Source: Alistipes provencensis (GTDB lineage Bacteria > Bacteroidota > Bacteroidia > Bacteroidales > Rikenellaceae). From it: 64,000 nucleotides of DNA. The DNA lies in the NCBI RefSeq assembly GCF_900083545.1, contig NZ_LT559262.1, positions 186,001 to 250,000 on the forward strand, written 5' to 3'. A model generated the notes under the pieces. It made no database searches. It was given only the letters and a program-made list of their open reading frames with translations, and had not been told where the DNA came from. Positions 9,274 through 18,312 of this stretch are shown here, in pieces (the stretch's first letter is position 1; the number at the start of each line of letters is the position of its first letter). The translations under genes and the position numbers were made by a program.

Positions 9274-9723
9274 TTATTTGCGCACCTTGACGATGATCTT
9301 GCGCACCGTTCCCTCGCCCACCATCGGAGCGTGGCCGTCCTCGGGGAAAAGCACCGTGAACTGACCCGGACGCAGCGTATAATAGGTCTGCGGCACGTCG
9401 TCGAAGAACTGGATGTCCTTCTCGGCATTGAACTCGCCCTGCGGCATCCGGAGGTCCTTGCGCTCGCTCCAGCCGAAGGCCTCCTCCTTGCCGGTGACGA
9501 GTACCTGAATGTCGATGTATTCGTTGTGCACCTCGAGCTTGGCGTCGGATTTCTGCTTGAGCTCACGCTCCATCACGTTGACATAGATGTCCTTGCCGTC
9601 GAGTTCGTGGATGCCCGTCTCCATCGTCGTCCAGTCCGTCGAAGCGATCAGTTCGAAAGCCTTTTTCATGCGCGGGTTGACATTTTCGTACAACGCGCTG
9701 TTTTTCAGAGAGTCTAAAATCAT
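9274..9723 (-). CDS. YhcH/YjgK/YiaL-family (DUF386) protein
   Basis: Small cupin-like cytosolic protein of 149 residues, the usual length. The family is linked with sialic-acid and other sugar catabolism; E. coli YhcH is in the nan regulon, and some members are annotated as beta-galactosidase subunit beta. Typical signatures are the central VHNEYIDIQVLVTGKEEAFGW block and the metal-binding-like region QFTVLFPEDGHAPM near the C-terminus. It has its own consensus promoter and its own terminator, so it is monocistronic. No sialic-acid genes are nearby, so the sugar it serves is unknown. Confidence 0.88.
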   Translation of the reverse strand: MILDSLKNSALYENVNPRMKKAFELIASTDWTTMETGIHELDGKDIYVNVMERELKQKSDAKLEVHNEYIDIQVLVTGKEEAFGWSERKDLRMPQGEFNAEKDIQFFDDVPQTYYTLRPGQFTVLFPEDGHAPMVGEGTVRKIIVKVRK

Positions 9724-9787
9724 GGTCTTTATTTATTTTCCGGTTCTGCATTCCCCGGCCGCCGGATCGTTCCGTCCCGCGGCCGGA

Positions 9788-9818
9788 CAAAGTTAGCAAG
9801 AATTTTTATTTTAACAAA
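9788..9818 (-). promoter_or_regulatory. Consensus promoter of the yhcH-like gene
   Basis: Minus strand TTTG (9815-9818), exactly 19 bases, then TAACTTTG (9788-9795): a perfect match to TTTG-N19-TAnnTTTG, about 65 bases upstream of the ATG. Confidence 0.85.
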
Positions 9819-9916
9819 GCAACGAAAAAAGCACTATATTTGGTGTAGCAACCGAACCCGATTCGGCTTTGACCCTATCCGATTTTTTCGTACCTTGCAA
9901 TAATAACATCCCGATC

Positions 9917-11350
9917 ATGGACTTTACAGACATCAAACTCTCGGGCAAGACCCGTCGTGAACACGATCTGCTGGGCGAAATGGACATCCCGGCGGAGTAT
10001 TATTTCGGCGTGCAGACCATGCGCGCCGTGGAGAATTTCCACATCAGCCGCGTGCGGCTCTGCTTCTTCCCGGAGCTGATCCGGGGGCTGGCCGACGTCA
10101 AGCAGGGCGCCGCCATGGCCAACCTCGAACTGGGGCTGCTCGACCCCGCGATCGCCGACGCCATCATCCGGGCCTGCGAGGAACTGCGCGCCGGGAAACT
10201 CCGGGAGCAGTTCGTGGTCGACATGGTGCAGGGCGGCGCCGGCACCTCGACCAACATGAACGCCAACGAAGTGATCGCCAACCGGGCGCTGGAGCTCCTC
10301 GGACACGAGAAGGGCGAGTATCAATATTGCCATCCCAACAACCACGTCAACCTCTCGCAGTCGACCAACGACGCCTACCCCACGGCCGTGAAGATCGCGC
10401 TGGTGCGGAGTATCGAAAAACTGGTCGGCGCGCTGCGCGAGCTGATCGCGGCATTCCACGCCAAGGGCGGGGAGTTCGCCCACATCATCAAGATGGGACG
10501 CACGCAACTGCAGGACGCCGTGCCGATGACCCTCGGACAGGAGTTCGAGGCCTACGCCGCCAACCTCACCGAGGAGACCGAGCGGCTGGAGGACAACCTG
10601 AGACTCTTCTACGAGATCAACATGGGCGCCACGGCCATCGGAACGGGTATCAACGCCGATCCCGACTATGCCGAGGTCTGCACCCGGTGCCTGCGCGAGG
10701 TCACGGGATTGCCGCTGGCCAAGGCTTCGAACATGATCGAAGCCACGAACGACACGGGGGCCTTCATCATGAACTCCTCGGCGCTGAAACGCCTCGCCGT
10801 GAAGCTCTCGAAGATCTGCAACGACCTGCGCCTCCTGTCGTCGGGTCCCCGCTGCGGGCTGAACGAGATCAACCTCCCGCCGCGCCAGCCGGGATCGTCG
10901 ATCATGCCGGGCAAGGTCAACCCCGTGATCCCCGAGGTCGTCAATCAGGTCGCGTTCCGCGTCATCGGCAACGACCTCACGGTGACCATCGCCTCCGAGG
11001 CGGGCCAACTGGAGCTGAACGTCATGGAGCCGATCATCGTCCACTGCCTTTTCGAAAGTATCGAGATGCTGGTCAACGCCATGAACACCCTGCGCGAGAA
11101 GTGTATCGCCGGCATCACGGCCAACGAAGAGGTCTGCCGCCGGATGGTTTACGACAGCATCGGGCTGGTGACGGCGCTCAACCCTTATCTGGGCTACGAA
11201 ACCTCAACCATGCTGGCCAAGGAGGCGCTCGAAACCGGCAAGGGCATCTACGATCTGGTGTTGGAGCACAAGCTGATGAGCGAGGAGGAACTGCACAAGG
11301 TCCTGCGGCCCGAGAACATGATCCATCCCCGCCGAAAGATCGAGGACTGA
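9917..11350 (+). CDS. aspA: Aspartate ammonia-lyase
   Basis: Converts L-aspartate to fumarate and ammonia, feeding fumarate respiration. The start at MDFTDIKLSGKTRREHD is preferred over an in-frame ATG 48 bases upstream, because family members begin just before the TRxEHDLLGE motif. Visible signatures are GEMDIPAEYYFGVQTMRA near the N-terminus, GGAGTSTNMNANEV and HPNNHVNLSQSTND, and the mobile active-site loop GSSIMPGKVNP. These fit AspA rather than class II fumarase or argininosuccinate lyase. Length 477 residues. A near-consensus TACCTTGC lies about 20 bases upstream of the chosen ATG. It is divergent from the yhcH-like gene and monocistronic. Confidence 0.93.
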   Translation: MDFTDIKLSGKTRREHDLLGEMDIPAEYYFGVQTMRAVENFHISRVRLCFFPELIRGLADVKQGAAMANLELGLLDPAIADAIIRACEELRAGKLREQFVVDMVQGGAGTSTNMNANEVIANRALELLGHEKGEYQYCHPNNHVNLSQSTNDAYPTAVKIALVRSIEKLVGALRELIAAFHAKGGEFAHIIKMGRTQLQDAVPMTLGQEFEAYAANLTEETERLEDNLRLFYEINMGATAIGTGINADPDYAEVCTRCLREVTGLPLAKASNMIEATNDTGAFIMNSSALKRLAVKLSKICNDLRLLSSGPRCGLNEINLPPRQPGSSIMPGKVNPVIPEVVNQVAFRVIGNDLTVTIASEAGQLELNVMEPIIVHCLFESIEMLVNAMNTLREKCIAGITANEEVCRRMVYDSIGLVTALNPYLGYETSTMLAKEALETGKGIYDLVLEHKLMSEEELHKVLRPENMIHPRRKIED

Positions 11351-11356
11351 ACCAAA

Positions 11357-11384
11357 GCGGCCCGGGCTCGATAGCCCGGGCCGC
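11357..11384. terminator. Terminator hairpin between aspA and the EEP-family gene
   Basis: GCGGCCCGGGCT pairs with AGCCCGGGCCGC around CGAT. It lies between converging genes; the T run after it is weak (TTATCC). Confidence 0.7.
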
Positions 11385-11397
11385 CTTATCCGTACCC

Positions 11398-12540
11398 CTA
11401 CGAACTCTTCCGGAGCCGCACAACGACGGGATGGTGGTCCGAATACTCGACCGGCAGCACCTCGTACGAGAGGGTTTCGAGCCCCTCGGAACTCAGCACA
11501 TAGTCGATGCGCAGCGTGTTGTAAAATCCCCGGAACGTATGCGAATAGCCCGAGCCGCACTCGCTGAAAGCGTCGCGCAGCCCCCGGGCCATCGTGCGGT
11601 AGACATACGACATCGGCGTGTCGTTGAAGTCGCCGCAGACGATCTTCCGCGTGCGCGTCGCCCCCACGACCTTGGCGATGCTGTCCACCTGCCGGGCCCG
11701 CAGCACGCTGTTCTCGCGCAGGCGCGTGACGATGCTGCGGATCTTGGTCTCGCGCGCCGTGTCCGAGAGGAAGCGGTGGCTGGTGATGAACTCGTTGTCC
11801 GAAGCGTTGATGGCCGTCGAACGGAGGTGGTTGTTGAACACGCGCACCGTGTCCTCGCCGATCATCACATCGGCCCACACCGACGACGAGGGCGTCAGCA
11901 CCGTGCCGGTCCGCAGGATGCGGTATTTGCTCAGGATGGCCATTGTCGCGCCGTAGATTGAATCGGGGGCCTGCGTGCGTCCGAAATGGGCGCTTTCGTA
12001 TTTTTCGTCGAGCAGCGCGAACTCCGCGGAGCGCTCCGCAAGGCGGGCGTTGAACTCCTGCAGACAGATGATGTCGGGGTCCCGGTCGGCGATCAGTTGC
12101 AGGATGTCGTCGACGCTGCTGCCGCCGTTCTCGCCGTAGAAACTGCGGACGTTGTAGGTCATCACCCGGAACGCCCCGCGGTCGTAAACGGTCTCCTCGG
12201 CATAGCTGCGGCGGATTTCGGGTCTCCAGAAAAGCGAGACTTTGAAAAGCCCCGCCACGACGATCACCAGCATCACCGCGGCCCGCACCTTGCGCCAGCG
12301 GATGACCCAGTAGAGCATCAGCACCACCGACGCGACATAGATGCCGGGGGCGGCGAGCCCCAGCACGGGGAAAAACCAGACCTGCGCGGGATCGACGTAA
12401 GGGACGCAATAGGTAAGGACGGTCGCAACGGCCGCCACGACGGTGGCGACCGTCAGGATCAGGTCCAGCAGCCACATGAACGGACTGCGGCGGCGTTTCG
12501 CCGGACGTCCTCCGTAATCGTTGTAATAATCCGAAGCCAT
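11398..12540 (-). CDS. Membrane-anchored endonuclease/exonuclease/phosphatase (EEP) family protein
   Basis: 380 residues. The first roughly 110 hold three hydrophobic segments (membrane anchor). The rest is a DNase I-like EEP domain with the expected blocks: FRVMTYNVRSF, the metal-binding Glu in ICLQEFNA, CGDFNDTPMSY and the catalytic DHHP near the end (YSDHHPVVVRL). EEP enzymes cleave phosphodiesters of nucleic acids, sphingolipids or inositides, and the substrate cannot be read from sequence. It is the last gene of a minus-strand run membrane protein-mutL-rhomboid-EEP, starting three bases after the rhomboid stop. This arrangement next to a rhomboid gene is one I recall from other Bacteroidales. 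Confidence 0.88.
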   Translation of the reverse strand: MASDYYNDYGGRPAKRRRSPFMWLLDLILTVATVVAAVATVLTYCVPYVDPAQVWFFPVLGLAAPGIYVASVVLMLYWVIRWRKVRAAVMLVIVVAGLFKVSLFWRPEIRRSYAEETVYDRGAFRVMTYNVRSFYGENGGSSVDDILQLIADRDPDIICLQEFNARLAERSAEFALLDEKYESAHFGRTQAPDSIYGATMAILSKYRILRTGTVLTPSSSVWADVMIGEDTVRVFNNHLRSTAINASDNEFITSHRFLSDTARETKIRSIVTRLRENSVLRARQVDSIAKVVGATRTRKIVCGDFNDTPMSYVYRTMARGLRDAFSECGSGYSHTFRGFYNTLRIDYVLSSEGLETLSYEVLPVEYSDHHPVVVRLRKSS

Positions 12541-12543
12541 CGT

Positions 12544-13146
12544 TTAGAAACGGATCGTTCCGCGGCGTTTCCACCAGTGCAACAGCAGGAAGCCCCACAG
12601 CATGCCGCCCACATGGGCGAAATGGGCCACGTTGCCCACGCCCCTCCATCCGAGGAAGAGTTCGATGACGGCGTAGATGATGACGAACCATTTGGCTTTC
12701 ATCGGGATAGGCGGTATCAGCAGCATGATGACCGCATTGGGGTGCATCACGCCGAACGCCAGCAGCAGGCCCATCACGGCGCCCGACGCACCGACCAGCA
12801 ACAGCGGCAGCTCCCCGAAGGCCAGCGCCGTGAGGTACTGGATAAGCGCCGCTCCGATGCCGCAGACCATGTAGAAGGTCAGGAAGCGCTGCGACCCCAG
12901 TTCGTATTCGAGCGTCCGCCCGAACATCCACAGGGCGAACATGTTGAAGAAGATATGCTCGAAATTGGCATGCAGGAACATGTAGGTAATGAACTGGTAG
13001 GTATGGAAGAACGGCGTCCCGAGCGACAGGGCGCAGTACTGCATGATCTGATCGCCCACGGGCAGCAGCGCCGTGGCCATATAGACCAGTACATTGATGA
13101 TTATCAGGTTTTTGACGACCGGAGGGGTCTGAAAATAGCGATTCAT
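12544..13146 (-). CDS. Rhomboid-family intramembrane serine protease
   Basis: 200 residues with about six transmembrane segments. The catalytic dyad is visible: Ser121 in the GxSG motif (LLVGASGAVMG) and His178 in NVAHFAHVGGM, with the conserved HANFEHIFFNMFALW region (about residues 59-73) in helix 2. Cleaves single-pass membrane proteins within the bilayer. It lies between mutL and the EEP gene on the minus strand, 40 bases after mutL. Client proteins are unknown. Confidence 0.93.
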   Translation of the reverse strand: MNRYFQTPPVVKNLIIINVLVYMATALLPVGDQIMQYCALSLGTPFFHTYQFITYMFLHANFEHIFFNMFALWMFGRTLEYELGSQRFLTFYMVCGIGAALIQYLTALAFGELPLLLVGASGAVMGLLLAFGVMHPNAVIMLLIPPIPMKAKWFVIIYAVIELFLGWRGVGNVAHFAHVGGMLWGFLLLHWWKRRGTIRF

Positions 13147-13186
13147 GGATGTTTTAATTTTTGCAAATGTAACTCTTTCCGCGGGA

Positions 13187-15172
13187 TTATCCCAGTTTGG
13201 CGCGCAAATCTTCGGGCGTGATCTCCGCGGTGATCGCCTTGCCCGAGGGCGAGAAGCTGAAACTGCCCGTGTCGGCCAACTGCCCCAGCAGTGCCGCGGC
13301 CTCCTCGCGCGTCAGCGTCCGCCCCGCGCCCTTGGCACCCGAGCGGGCCATCACACAGGCGATCTTCTCGCGCCTCAAGTCGGCCAGCGACACGGGGGTT
13401 GCAAAGGCCTGCAACAGATCGAACAACAACCGGTCCACCGAATCGGCGGGCATATCGGCGGGCGTACCCCTCACCTCCACGGCCCCTTCGCCGCAAAAGT
13501 CGATGTCGAAGCCCAGCGAGGCGAACTCCACGGCATTCTCCTCCAACAAGGCGTATTCGTCGCCCGAGAGCACCAGCCGCTCGGGGAACAACAACTGCTG
13601 GCTCACCGACGAACCGTTGCCCAGCATGCGCAGGTAATCCTCATACAGAATCCGCTCGCGGGCGCGGCGCATGTCCACCACCACGAAACGGCCGTTGAGC
13701 AGGGCGGCGATATACCCGCCCGGCAGCGGCAGCGGATCGGTGAACTCCGGACGCTGCGCCATGTCGAAACGCTGTTGCTCGGGAGCGGCGGCGGAAGGGA
13801 TGAAATCCAATGCGCTGTCATCGAATCCGCCGCCCGAAGCGATCTCGAAACCGCCTCCCGACTCGAATTCCTCGAACTCCCCGTCGTCCGTCGCAGGCAG
13901 GCTGAACGCCCCTCCCCGCGGGAATGCGGGTACAGCACCACGGCTCCCACCCGTGCGGAATCCCGCGGCCGTGACGTCCGACACGCCCCCGCCGTCGCGG
14001 TAAGGCACGTCGAAGCCCGTGAAATCCTCGTTGGGATCGGGCGCCGAGGGATCGATATACTCCTCGCTGAAAGGATTGTAGTTGCTGTTGGACATCGCCT
14101 GCGGCTCGCTGTACACGGCGCCTTTCTGCAGCACGGGAATCTCCACCACGCCATCGCGGTCGAAATCCATCAGCGGCACGGCGCCCGTCTTGGCCAGCGT
14201 CTCGCGCACGGCGGCGTTGATGATCTGCCACACGGCCTCCTCGTCGGCGAACTTCACCTCGGTCTTCTGCGGATGGACGTTGACGTCGATGCGTCCGGGG
14301 TCGATCGTCAGAAAGAGAAAATACGACGGCTGGCAGTTCTCGGGAATCAGTTTCTCGTAAGCCTTCAGGATGGCGCTCGTCAGGTAGCTGCTTTTGAAAA
14401 AGCGTCCGTTGACGAACAGATACTGCTCCGTATTGCGTTTCTTAGCGGCCGCCGGACGGCCGATATAACCTTCGATACGGGCGATCGAGGTGTCGGCCTC
14501 GACCTCCAGCAGATTCTGCTTGATATGGCGCCCCACCACGTCCACGATGCGGCCCGCCAGCGACGAGGCCTGCAGTGTGTAGACCGGAGCGTCGTTGGCG
14601 TAGAGTTCGAAACCGATCTGCGGATTGCAGAGCGCGATGCGCTGGAACTCGGACTTGATCTGCGAGGCCGATGTGGTGCTCTTGTCCAGAAAACGGCGGC
14701 GCGCGGGAACGTTATAGAACAGGTTGCGCACGAAGAACTGCGACCCCACGGGGCACATCACTGGATTCTGCGCCGCGAACTGCCCGCCGTTGATCTCGGT
14801 CTGGGTGCCCACCTCGTCGCCGGCCTGCCGCGTGCGCAGTTCGACCTGCGCCACGGCGGCGATCGAAGCCAGCGCTTCGCCGCGGAATCCGAACGTATGC
14901 AGGGCGTAGATATCCTCTACGGCCCCGATCTTGCTTGTGGCGTGGCGGTCGAAAGCCATGCGCGCGTCGATGGGCGACATGCCGCAGCCGTCGTCCACGA
15001 TCTGGATCAAATCCTTGCCGCCGTCGCGGAAATTGACTTTCACGGAGGTCGCACCGGCGTCGATGGCATTCTCCATCATCTCCTTCACCACCGAGGCGGG
15101 CCGGTTGACGACCTCGCCCGCGGCGATCTGGTTGGCGACGACCTCGGGTAGTAATCGGATCTTGTCTGCCAT
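13187..15172 (-). CDS. mutL: DNA mismatch repair protein MutL
   Basis: 661 residues. The N-terminal GHKL ATPase is complete: ENAIDAGAT (motif I), DDGCGM (motif II), HATSKI and GFRGEAL (motif III). The middle (about residues 340-480) is a low-complexity Gly/Pro/acidic linker. The C-terminal dimerisation domain is present. Where endonuclease-type MutL has DQHAAHER, this protein reads DMRRARERILYE (from about residue 500), so the metal-binding motif is largely lost and nicking activity is doubtful. The start abuts the stop of the small membrane protein gene (no gap), indicating translational coupling. It acts with MutS in the cytoplasm; MutS itself is not in this window. Confidence 0.95.
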   Translation of the reverse strand: MADKIRLLPEVVANQIAAGEVVNRPASVVKEMMENAIDAGATSVKVNFRDGGKDLIQIVDDGCGMSPIDARMAFDRHATSKIGAVEDIYALHTFGFRGEALASIAAVAQVELRTRQAGDEVGTQTEINGGQFAAQNPVMCPVGSQFFVRNLFYNVPARRRFLDKSTTSASQIKSEFQRIALCNPQIGFELYANDAPVYTLQASSLAGRIVDVVGRHIKQNLLEVEADTSIARIEGYIGRPAAAKKRNTEQYLFVNGRFFKSSYLTSAILKAYEKLIPENCQPSYFLFLTIDPGRIDVNVHPQKTEVKFADEEAVWQIINAAVRETLAKTGAVPLMDFDRDGVVEIPVLQKGAVYSEPQAMSNSNYNPFSEEYIDPSAPDPNEDFTGFDVPYRDGGGVSDVTAAGFRTGGSRGAVPAFPRGGAFSLPATDDGEFEEFESGGGFEIASGGGFDDSALDFIPSAAAPEQQRFDMAQRPEFTDPLPLPGGYIAALLNGRFVVVDMRRARERILYEDYLRMLGNGSSVSQQLLFPERLVLSGDEYALLEENAVEFASLGFDIDFCGEGAVEVRGTPADMPADSVDRLLFDLLQAFATPVSLADLRREKIACVMARSGAKGAGRTLTREEAAALLGQLADTGSFSFSPSGKAITAEITPEDLRAKLG

Positions 15173-15580
15173 CTACTCCTCCTGATAATCGTTGGGAACG
15201 ACCGTGATGGGTGCATAGGGGTTGAACTCCTCCTCAGCCTGCTCGGTCTGCACCGGCGCCGGTTGGATTCGTGCGCGCAGGAATGCGTCGGCCAGCTTCG
15301 GGTAGAGCAGGTAGATGAACAGCAGCACCAACACGGCTGCCGCAGCCATCTTCAGGATGCGGCCCTGCCCCCTCTTGTCCTCGTCGGCACGCCGCGCGGC
15401 ACGGGCGTCGCGCTGGGTGCGAATATACTGCCCGGGCTTGTATTCGCGCCCGGCATCCTCGGCCCGTTCGCCGCGCAGTTCGGCGCGACGCTGCTCGCGC
15501 GCCTCCTTCTCGGGGTCGAAATAGCGCGGGATATAATTGAACTTGTTCGCGTGTTTCTTAAACGGGGTAAAGCCTAACAT
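15173..15580 (-). CDS. Conserved small membrane protein upstream of mutL
   Basis: 135 residues: a basic, Arg-rich N-terminal half (EKEAREQRRAELRGERAED), one hydrophobic helix at about residues 80-98 (MAAAAVLVLLFIYLLYP), and a short acidic periplasmic-type tail (EEEFNPYAPITVVPNDYQEE). No enzymatic motif is visible. It is the first gene of the mutL-rhomboid-EEP run; its stop is adjacent to the mutL ATG. A small protein of this plan before mutL is something I recall in other Bacteroidales, but function is unknown. Confidence 0.75.
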   Translation of the reverse strand: MLGFTPFKKHANKFNYIPRYFDPEKEAREQRRAELRGERAEDAGREYKPGQYIRTQRDARAARRADEDKRGQGRILKMAAAAVLVLLFIYLLYPKLADAFLRARIQPAPVQTEQAEEEFNPYAPITVVPNDYQEE

Positions 15581-15663
15581 GGTCGTCCTGTTCTAAATAT
15601 AAAAGAAAAATTCGTCTCCTCTACTTGGTAAAGGTACGAATTTTCCCCGATTTTAGTATCTCC

Positions 15664-16833
15664 TTACCGGAAGAAACTCTTCATCCGTTCGAAAATGTTC
15701 TGGTTCCTGACCGATTCGGCCTTCTGGAAACCGGGCTGCGCTGCGAGCTGCTCGACGAGCTTCTTCTCCTCGGCCGAGAGCTTCGCGGGGATGGTGATGT
15801 CCACCACCACCAGTTCGTCGCCGCGGCCGTAGCCGTTCACGTCGGGCAGACCCTTGCCGCCCAGACGCAGCACCTTGCCGGCGTGCGTTCCCGGAGCGAT
15901 CTTGATCTTGGCGCGCCCGTCCACGGTCGGCACCTCCACCGTGCCGCCCAGCAGAGCCATCGTCACGGTGATATTAAGGTTGTGGATCAGGTCGTTGCCG
16001 TCGCGGACCAGTTCCGCATTCGACTCCTCCTCGATCATCACCAGCAGGTCGCCGTTCACGCCGCCCTGACGCGCCGCATTGCCCTTGCCCGTAACCGTGA
16101 GGACCATCCCCTCGCCCACGCCGGCCGGAATGCGGATCTCCACGACCTCCTGCCCGCGCAGCGTCCCTTCGCCCTTGCACTTGTCGCACTGCGCCGTGAT
16201 CACCTTGCCCGAGCCGCCGCATGTGGGGCACACGCCCTGTGTCTGCATGCGGCCGAAGAAGGTGTTTTCCACGCGCGTGACATACCCCGCACCGTTGCAG
16301 GTCGGGCAGGTCGAATAGGAATTGGCATCCTTGGCCCCCGTGCCGCCGCACTTGTCGCAGGCGATGGTCTTGTTGATCTTGAGCTTCTTGGTGACCCCGT
16401 TGGCGATCTCCGCCAGCGTCAGCTTGACCCGCACGCGAATGTCCGAGCCGCGGTTCACATGGCGCGAACCGCCGCCGTTCGACGAACGGAACCCGCCGCC
16501 GAAATGGCCGCCGAAGATATCGCCGAACTGCGAAAAGATGTCCTCCATCGAGAACCCTCCGCCGCTGAATCCGCCGAAGCCCCCGGCTCCGCCGCCTGCC
16601 GCGCCGCTCATTCCGGCATGGCCAAACTGGTCGTAACGGGCACGCTTGTCGGGATTCGACAGCACGTCGTAAGCCTCTGCGGCCTCCTTGAATTTCTCCT
16701 CGGCCTCCTTGTCCCCGGGGTTTTTGTCGGGGTGGAACTGGATGGCCGCTTTGCGGTATGCCTTCTTTATTTCGTCAGCGTTAGCGTTCTTCTGGACGCC
16801 CAGCACTTCGTAGTAATCCCTCTTTTCTGCCAT
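15664..16833 (-). CDS. dnaJ: Chaperone protein DnaJ
   Basis: Hsp40 co-chaperone that stimulates DnaK ATPase and delivers clients. J-domain at residues 1-70 with the HPD motif ([10 protein letters not shown]). Gly/Phe-rich region about 75-125 ([20 protein letters not shown]). Four zinc-finger repeats of the CxxCxGxG type ([32 protein letters not shown]). C-terminal substrate-binding domains follow. Length 389 residues. It starts four bases after the grpE stop on the same strand, so grpE-dnaJ is an operon. dnaK is not in the window. Confidence 0.97.
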   Translation of the reverse strand: MAEKRDYYEVLGVQKNANADEIKKAYRKAAIQFHPDKNPGDKEAEEKFKEAAEAYDVLSNPDKRARYDQFGHAGMSGAAGGGAGGFGGFSGGGFSMEDIFSQFGDIFGGHFGGGFRSSNGGGSRHVNRGSDIRVRVKLTLAEIANGVTKKLKINKTIACDKCGGTGAKDANSYSTCPTCNGAGYVTRVENTFFGRMQTQGVCPTCGGSGKVITAQCDKCKGEGTLRGQEVVEIRIPAGVGEGMVLTVTGKGNAARQGGVNGDLLVMIEEESNAELVRDGNDLIHNLNITVTMALLGGTVEVPTVDGRAKIKIAPGTHAGKVLRLGGKGLPDVNGYGRGDELVVVDITIPAKLSAEEKKLVEQLAAQPGFQKAESVRNQNIFERMKSFFR

Positions 16834-16837
16834 GGTC

Positions 16838-17446
16838 TTACTCTCCTACAACAACTTTTGCGAAGCGCAGCACCTTGTCGCCCAGCTTGTAACCCGTCTG
16901 GACCACGTCGATGACCTTGCCCTTCTTCTCGTCGCCGGCGGCGAACCGGGCGACAGCCTCCGAAAGATCGGCGTCGAACTCCTTGTCCAGCACCTCGATC
17001 TCGGTCACACCCTTCTGGCGCAGCGCCTCGGTGAACTTCTGCGAAATGAGCGTCACACCGGCCCGCAGGGCCTCCAGATCGTCGCTTTTCTGCATGGCAT
17101 CCACGGCGCGCTGCACGTCGTCGCGCACGGGCAGCATGGCCAGCAGCACGTCGCGGCCCCCGGTCTGCACCAGATCCATTTTCTCCTTGAGCGTCCGCTT
17201 GCGGTAGTTGTCGAACTCGGCCTGCAAGCGCACGAATTTGTCCTGCCACTGGGCTACGGCCGCTTCGAGCGCCTTGGCGGCATCGCCCTCGGCTGCCGGA
17301 TCGTCGTCTGTCATTGTGTCAGCCGCATCGTCTGCCGCACCTGACACATTGGCACAAGGCTCGCCGTCGCACGAGGGATAACCCTCGCCCGGAACGAATC
17401 CTTCGTCACCGTTAACAGCCTCATTATAAACTTTTTCCTTTTTCAT
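16838..17446 (-). CDS. grpE: Nucleotide exchange factor GrpE
   Basis: 202 residues. An acidic, disordered N-terminal stretch (about 1-60) is followed by the long coiled-coil ([23 protein letters not shown]), the four-helix part and a C-terminal beta domain ([23 protein letters not shown]), the classic GrpE end. It promotes ADP release from DnaK. First gene of the grpE-dnaJ operon. The 150-base upstream gap contains a hairpin repeat of the family described at 57-58 kb; I saw no CIRCE-type operator there. Confidence 0.96.
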   Translation of the reverse strand: MKKEKVYNEAVNGDEGFVPGEGYPSCDGEPCANVSGAADDAADTMTDDDPAAEGDAAKALEAAVAQWQDKFVRLQAEFDNYRKRTLKEKMDLVQTGGRDVLLAMLPVRDDVQRAVDAMQKSDDLEALRAGVTLISQKFTEALRQKGVTEIEVLDKEFDADLSEAVARFAAGDEKKGKVIDVVQTGYKLGDKVLRFAKVVVGE

Positions 17447-17498
17447 ATCTTGTGATTTTTCAGTTTTCCTCCCCTTATTCGAACAAATTGCATACCAA

Positions 17499-17522
17499 CC
17501 CGGCTAAGAGCCGGGCTTCAAG
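17499..17522 (+). repeat. REP-like hairpin (7-bp stem, AAG loop), single copy
   Basis: CCCGGCT-AAG-AGCCGGG (17499-17515) followed by CTTCAAGGGCG. Same plan as hairpins at 57014, 57096, 58292 and 58358: a 7-bp stem with an inner T-A pair, a purine triloop (mostly AAG), then a TTxAG-like trailer. TTGCATA lies before it, a sequence also seen between the 58-kb copies. It sits between grpE and the downstream methyltransferase gene. Confidence 0.6.
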
Positions 17523-17598
17523 GGCGATGCCTGAGTCCGGACATCGGGCCCGACCTGCGCCGTTAGCATCCAAAAGCCGTTTCACGGCAAAGCTGCGC

Positions 17599-18312
17599 TT
17601 ATCCGATAATAAAAATAGCCGGCCGCTTGTTCAGTTCGGGCAGTTGGCGGCGCCGCCACTCCCCCGCCGTATGGGTTTCGACCCGCTCGCCGGGAGCCGT
17701 CAGGTCCACAGCCACCGTCAGGCGGGTCTCCGCCCCGAGCGTCTGCACCAACTGCTCCATCAACTTCCCGTTGCGGTAGGGCGCCTCGATGAACAACTGC
17801 GACTGCCCTTCGGTCAGGGCCCGCCGTTCGAAAAAGCGGATGGCTTTCGCCCGTTCGGGCGGCTTCACGGGCAGATAGCCGTTGAAGGCGAACGACTGGC
17901 CGTTGAGCCCCGAAGCCATCACCGCGAGGATGATCGACGACGGTCCCACGAGCGGCACCACGCGGATGCCGCGGCGGTGGCACACCTCGACGACCAACGC
18001 CCCCGGATCGGCCACACCCGGCACGCCCGCCTCGGAGATCACCCCTGCGGAACGGCCTTCCAGCAAGGGTTTCACCAGCTCTTCGACCTCGCGTCCGGCG
18101 GCGGTATGCTCGTTCAGTTCGCGGAATTCCAGCTCTCCGATGGGCCGTTCGACACCGGCTTTCGACAAAAACCGCCGCGCCGAGCGCGTATTCTCGACGA
18201 TGAAATAGTCCAGCGAGTTCATCACATCGCGGTTGACCGCGGGCAGCACGTCCCACGGCGCCGTCTCGTCCGAGATCGGACAGGGTATCAGGTAGAGGGT
18301 TCCGTAAGCCAT
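17599..18312 (-). CDS. RsmI-like SAM-dependent methyltransferase (tetrapyrrole methylase fold)
   Basis: 237 residues. RsmI methylates the 2'-O of C1402 in 16S rRNA. Family blocks seen: an N-terminal GTLYLIPCPI strand, EAGVPGVADPGALVV (equivalent to DAGTPxxSDPG of RsmI), PLVGPSSIILAVMASG and LFIEAPYRNGKLMEQLV. The fold and length fit. The motif variations place it in the Bacteroidota SAM-dependent methyltransferase branch next to RsmI, so the exact rRNA target is inferred. Its start codon shares a base with the murF-alr stop (TAATG), so translation is coupled. Confidence 0.82.
   Translation of the reverse strand: MAYGTLYLIPCPISDETAPWDVLPAVNRDVMNSLDYFIVENTRSARRFLSKAGVERPIGELEFRELNEHTAAGREVEELVKPLLEGRSAGVISEAGVPGVADPGALVVEVCHRRGIRVVPLVGPSSIILAVMASGLNGQSFAFNGYLPVKPPERAKAIRFFERRALTEGQSQLFIEAPYRNGKLMEQLVQTLGAETRLTVAVDLTAPGERVETHTAGEWRRRQLPELNKRPAIFIIG

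Noticed and set aside
17530..17560. CIRCE or other heat-shock operator upstream of grpE
   Set aside because: An imperfect inverted repeat exists, but it does not match the CIRCE pattern and belongs to the hairpin-repeat trailer.
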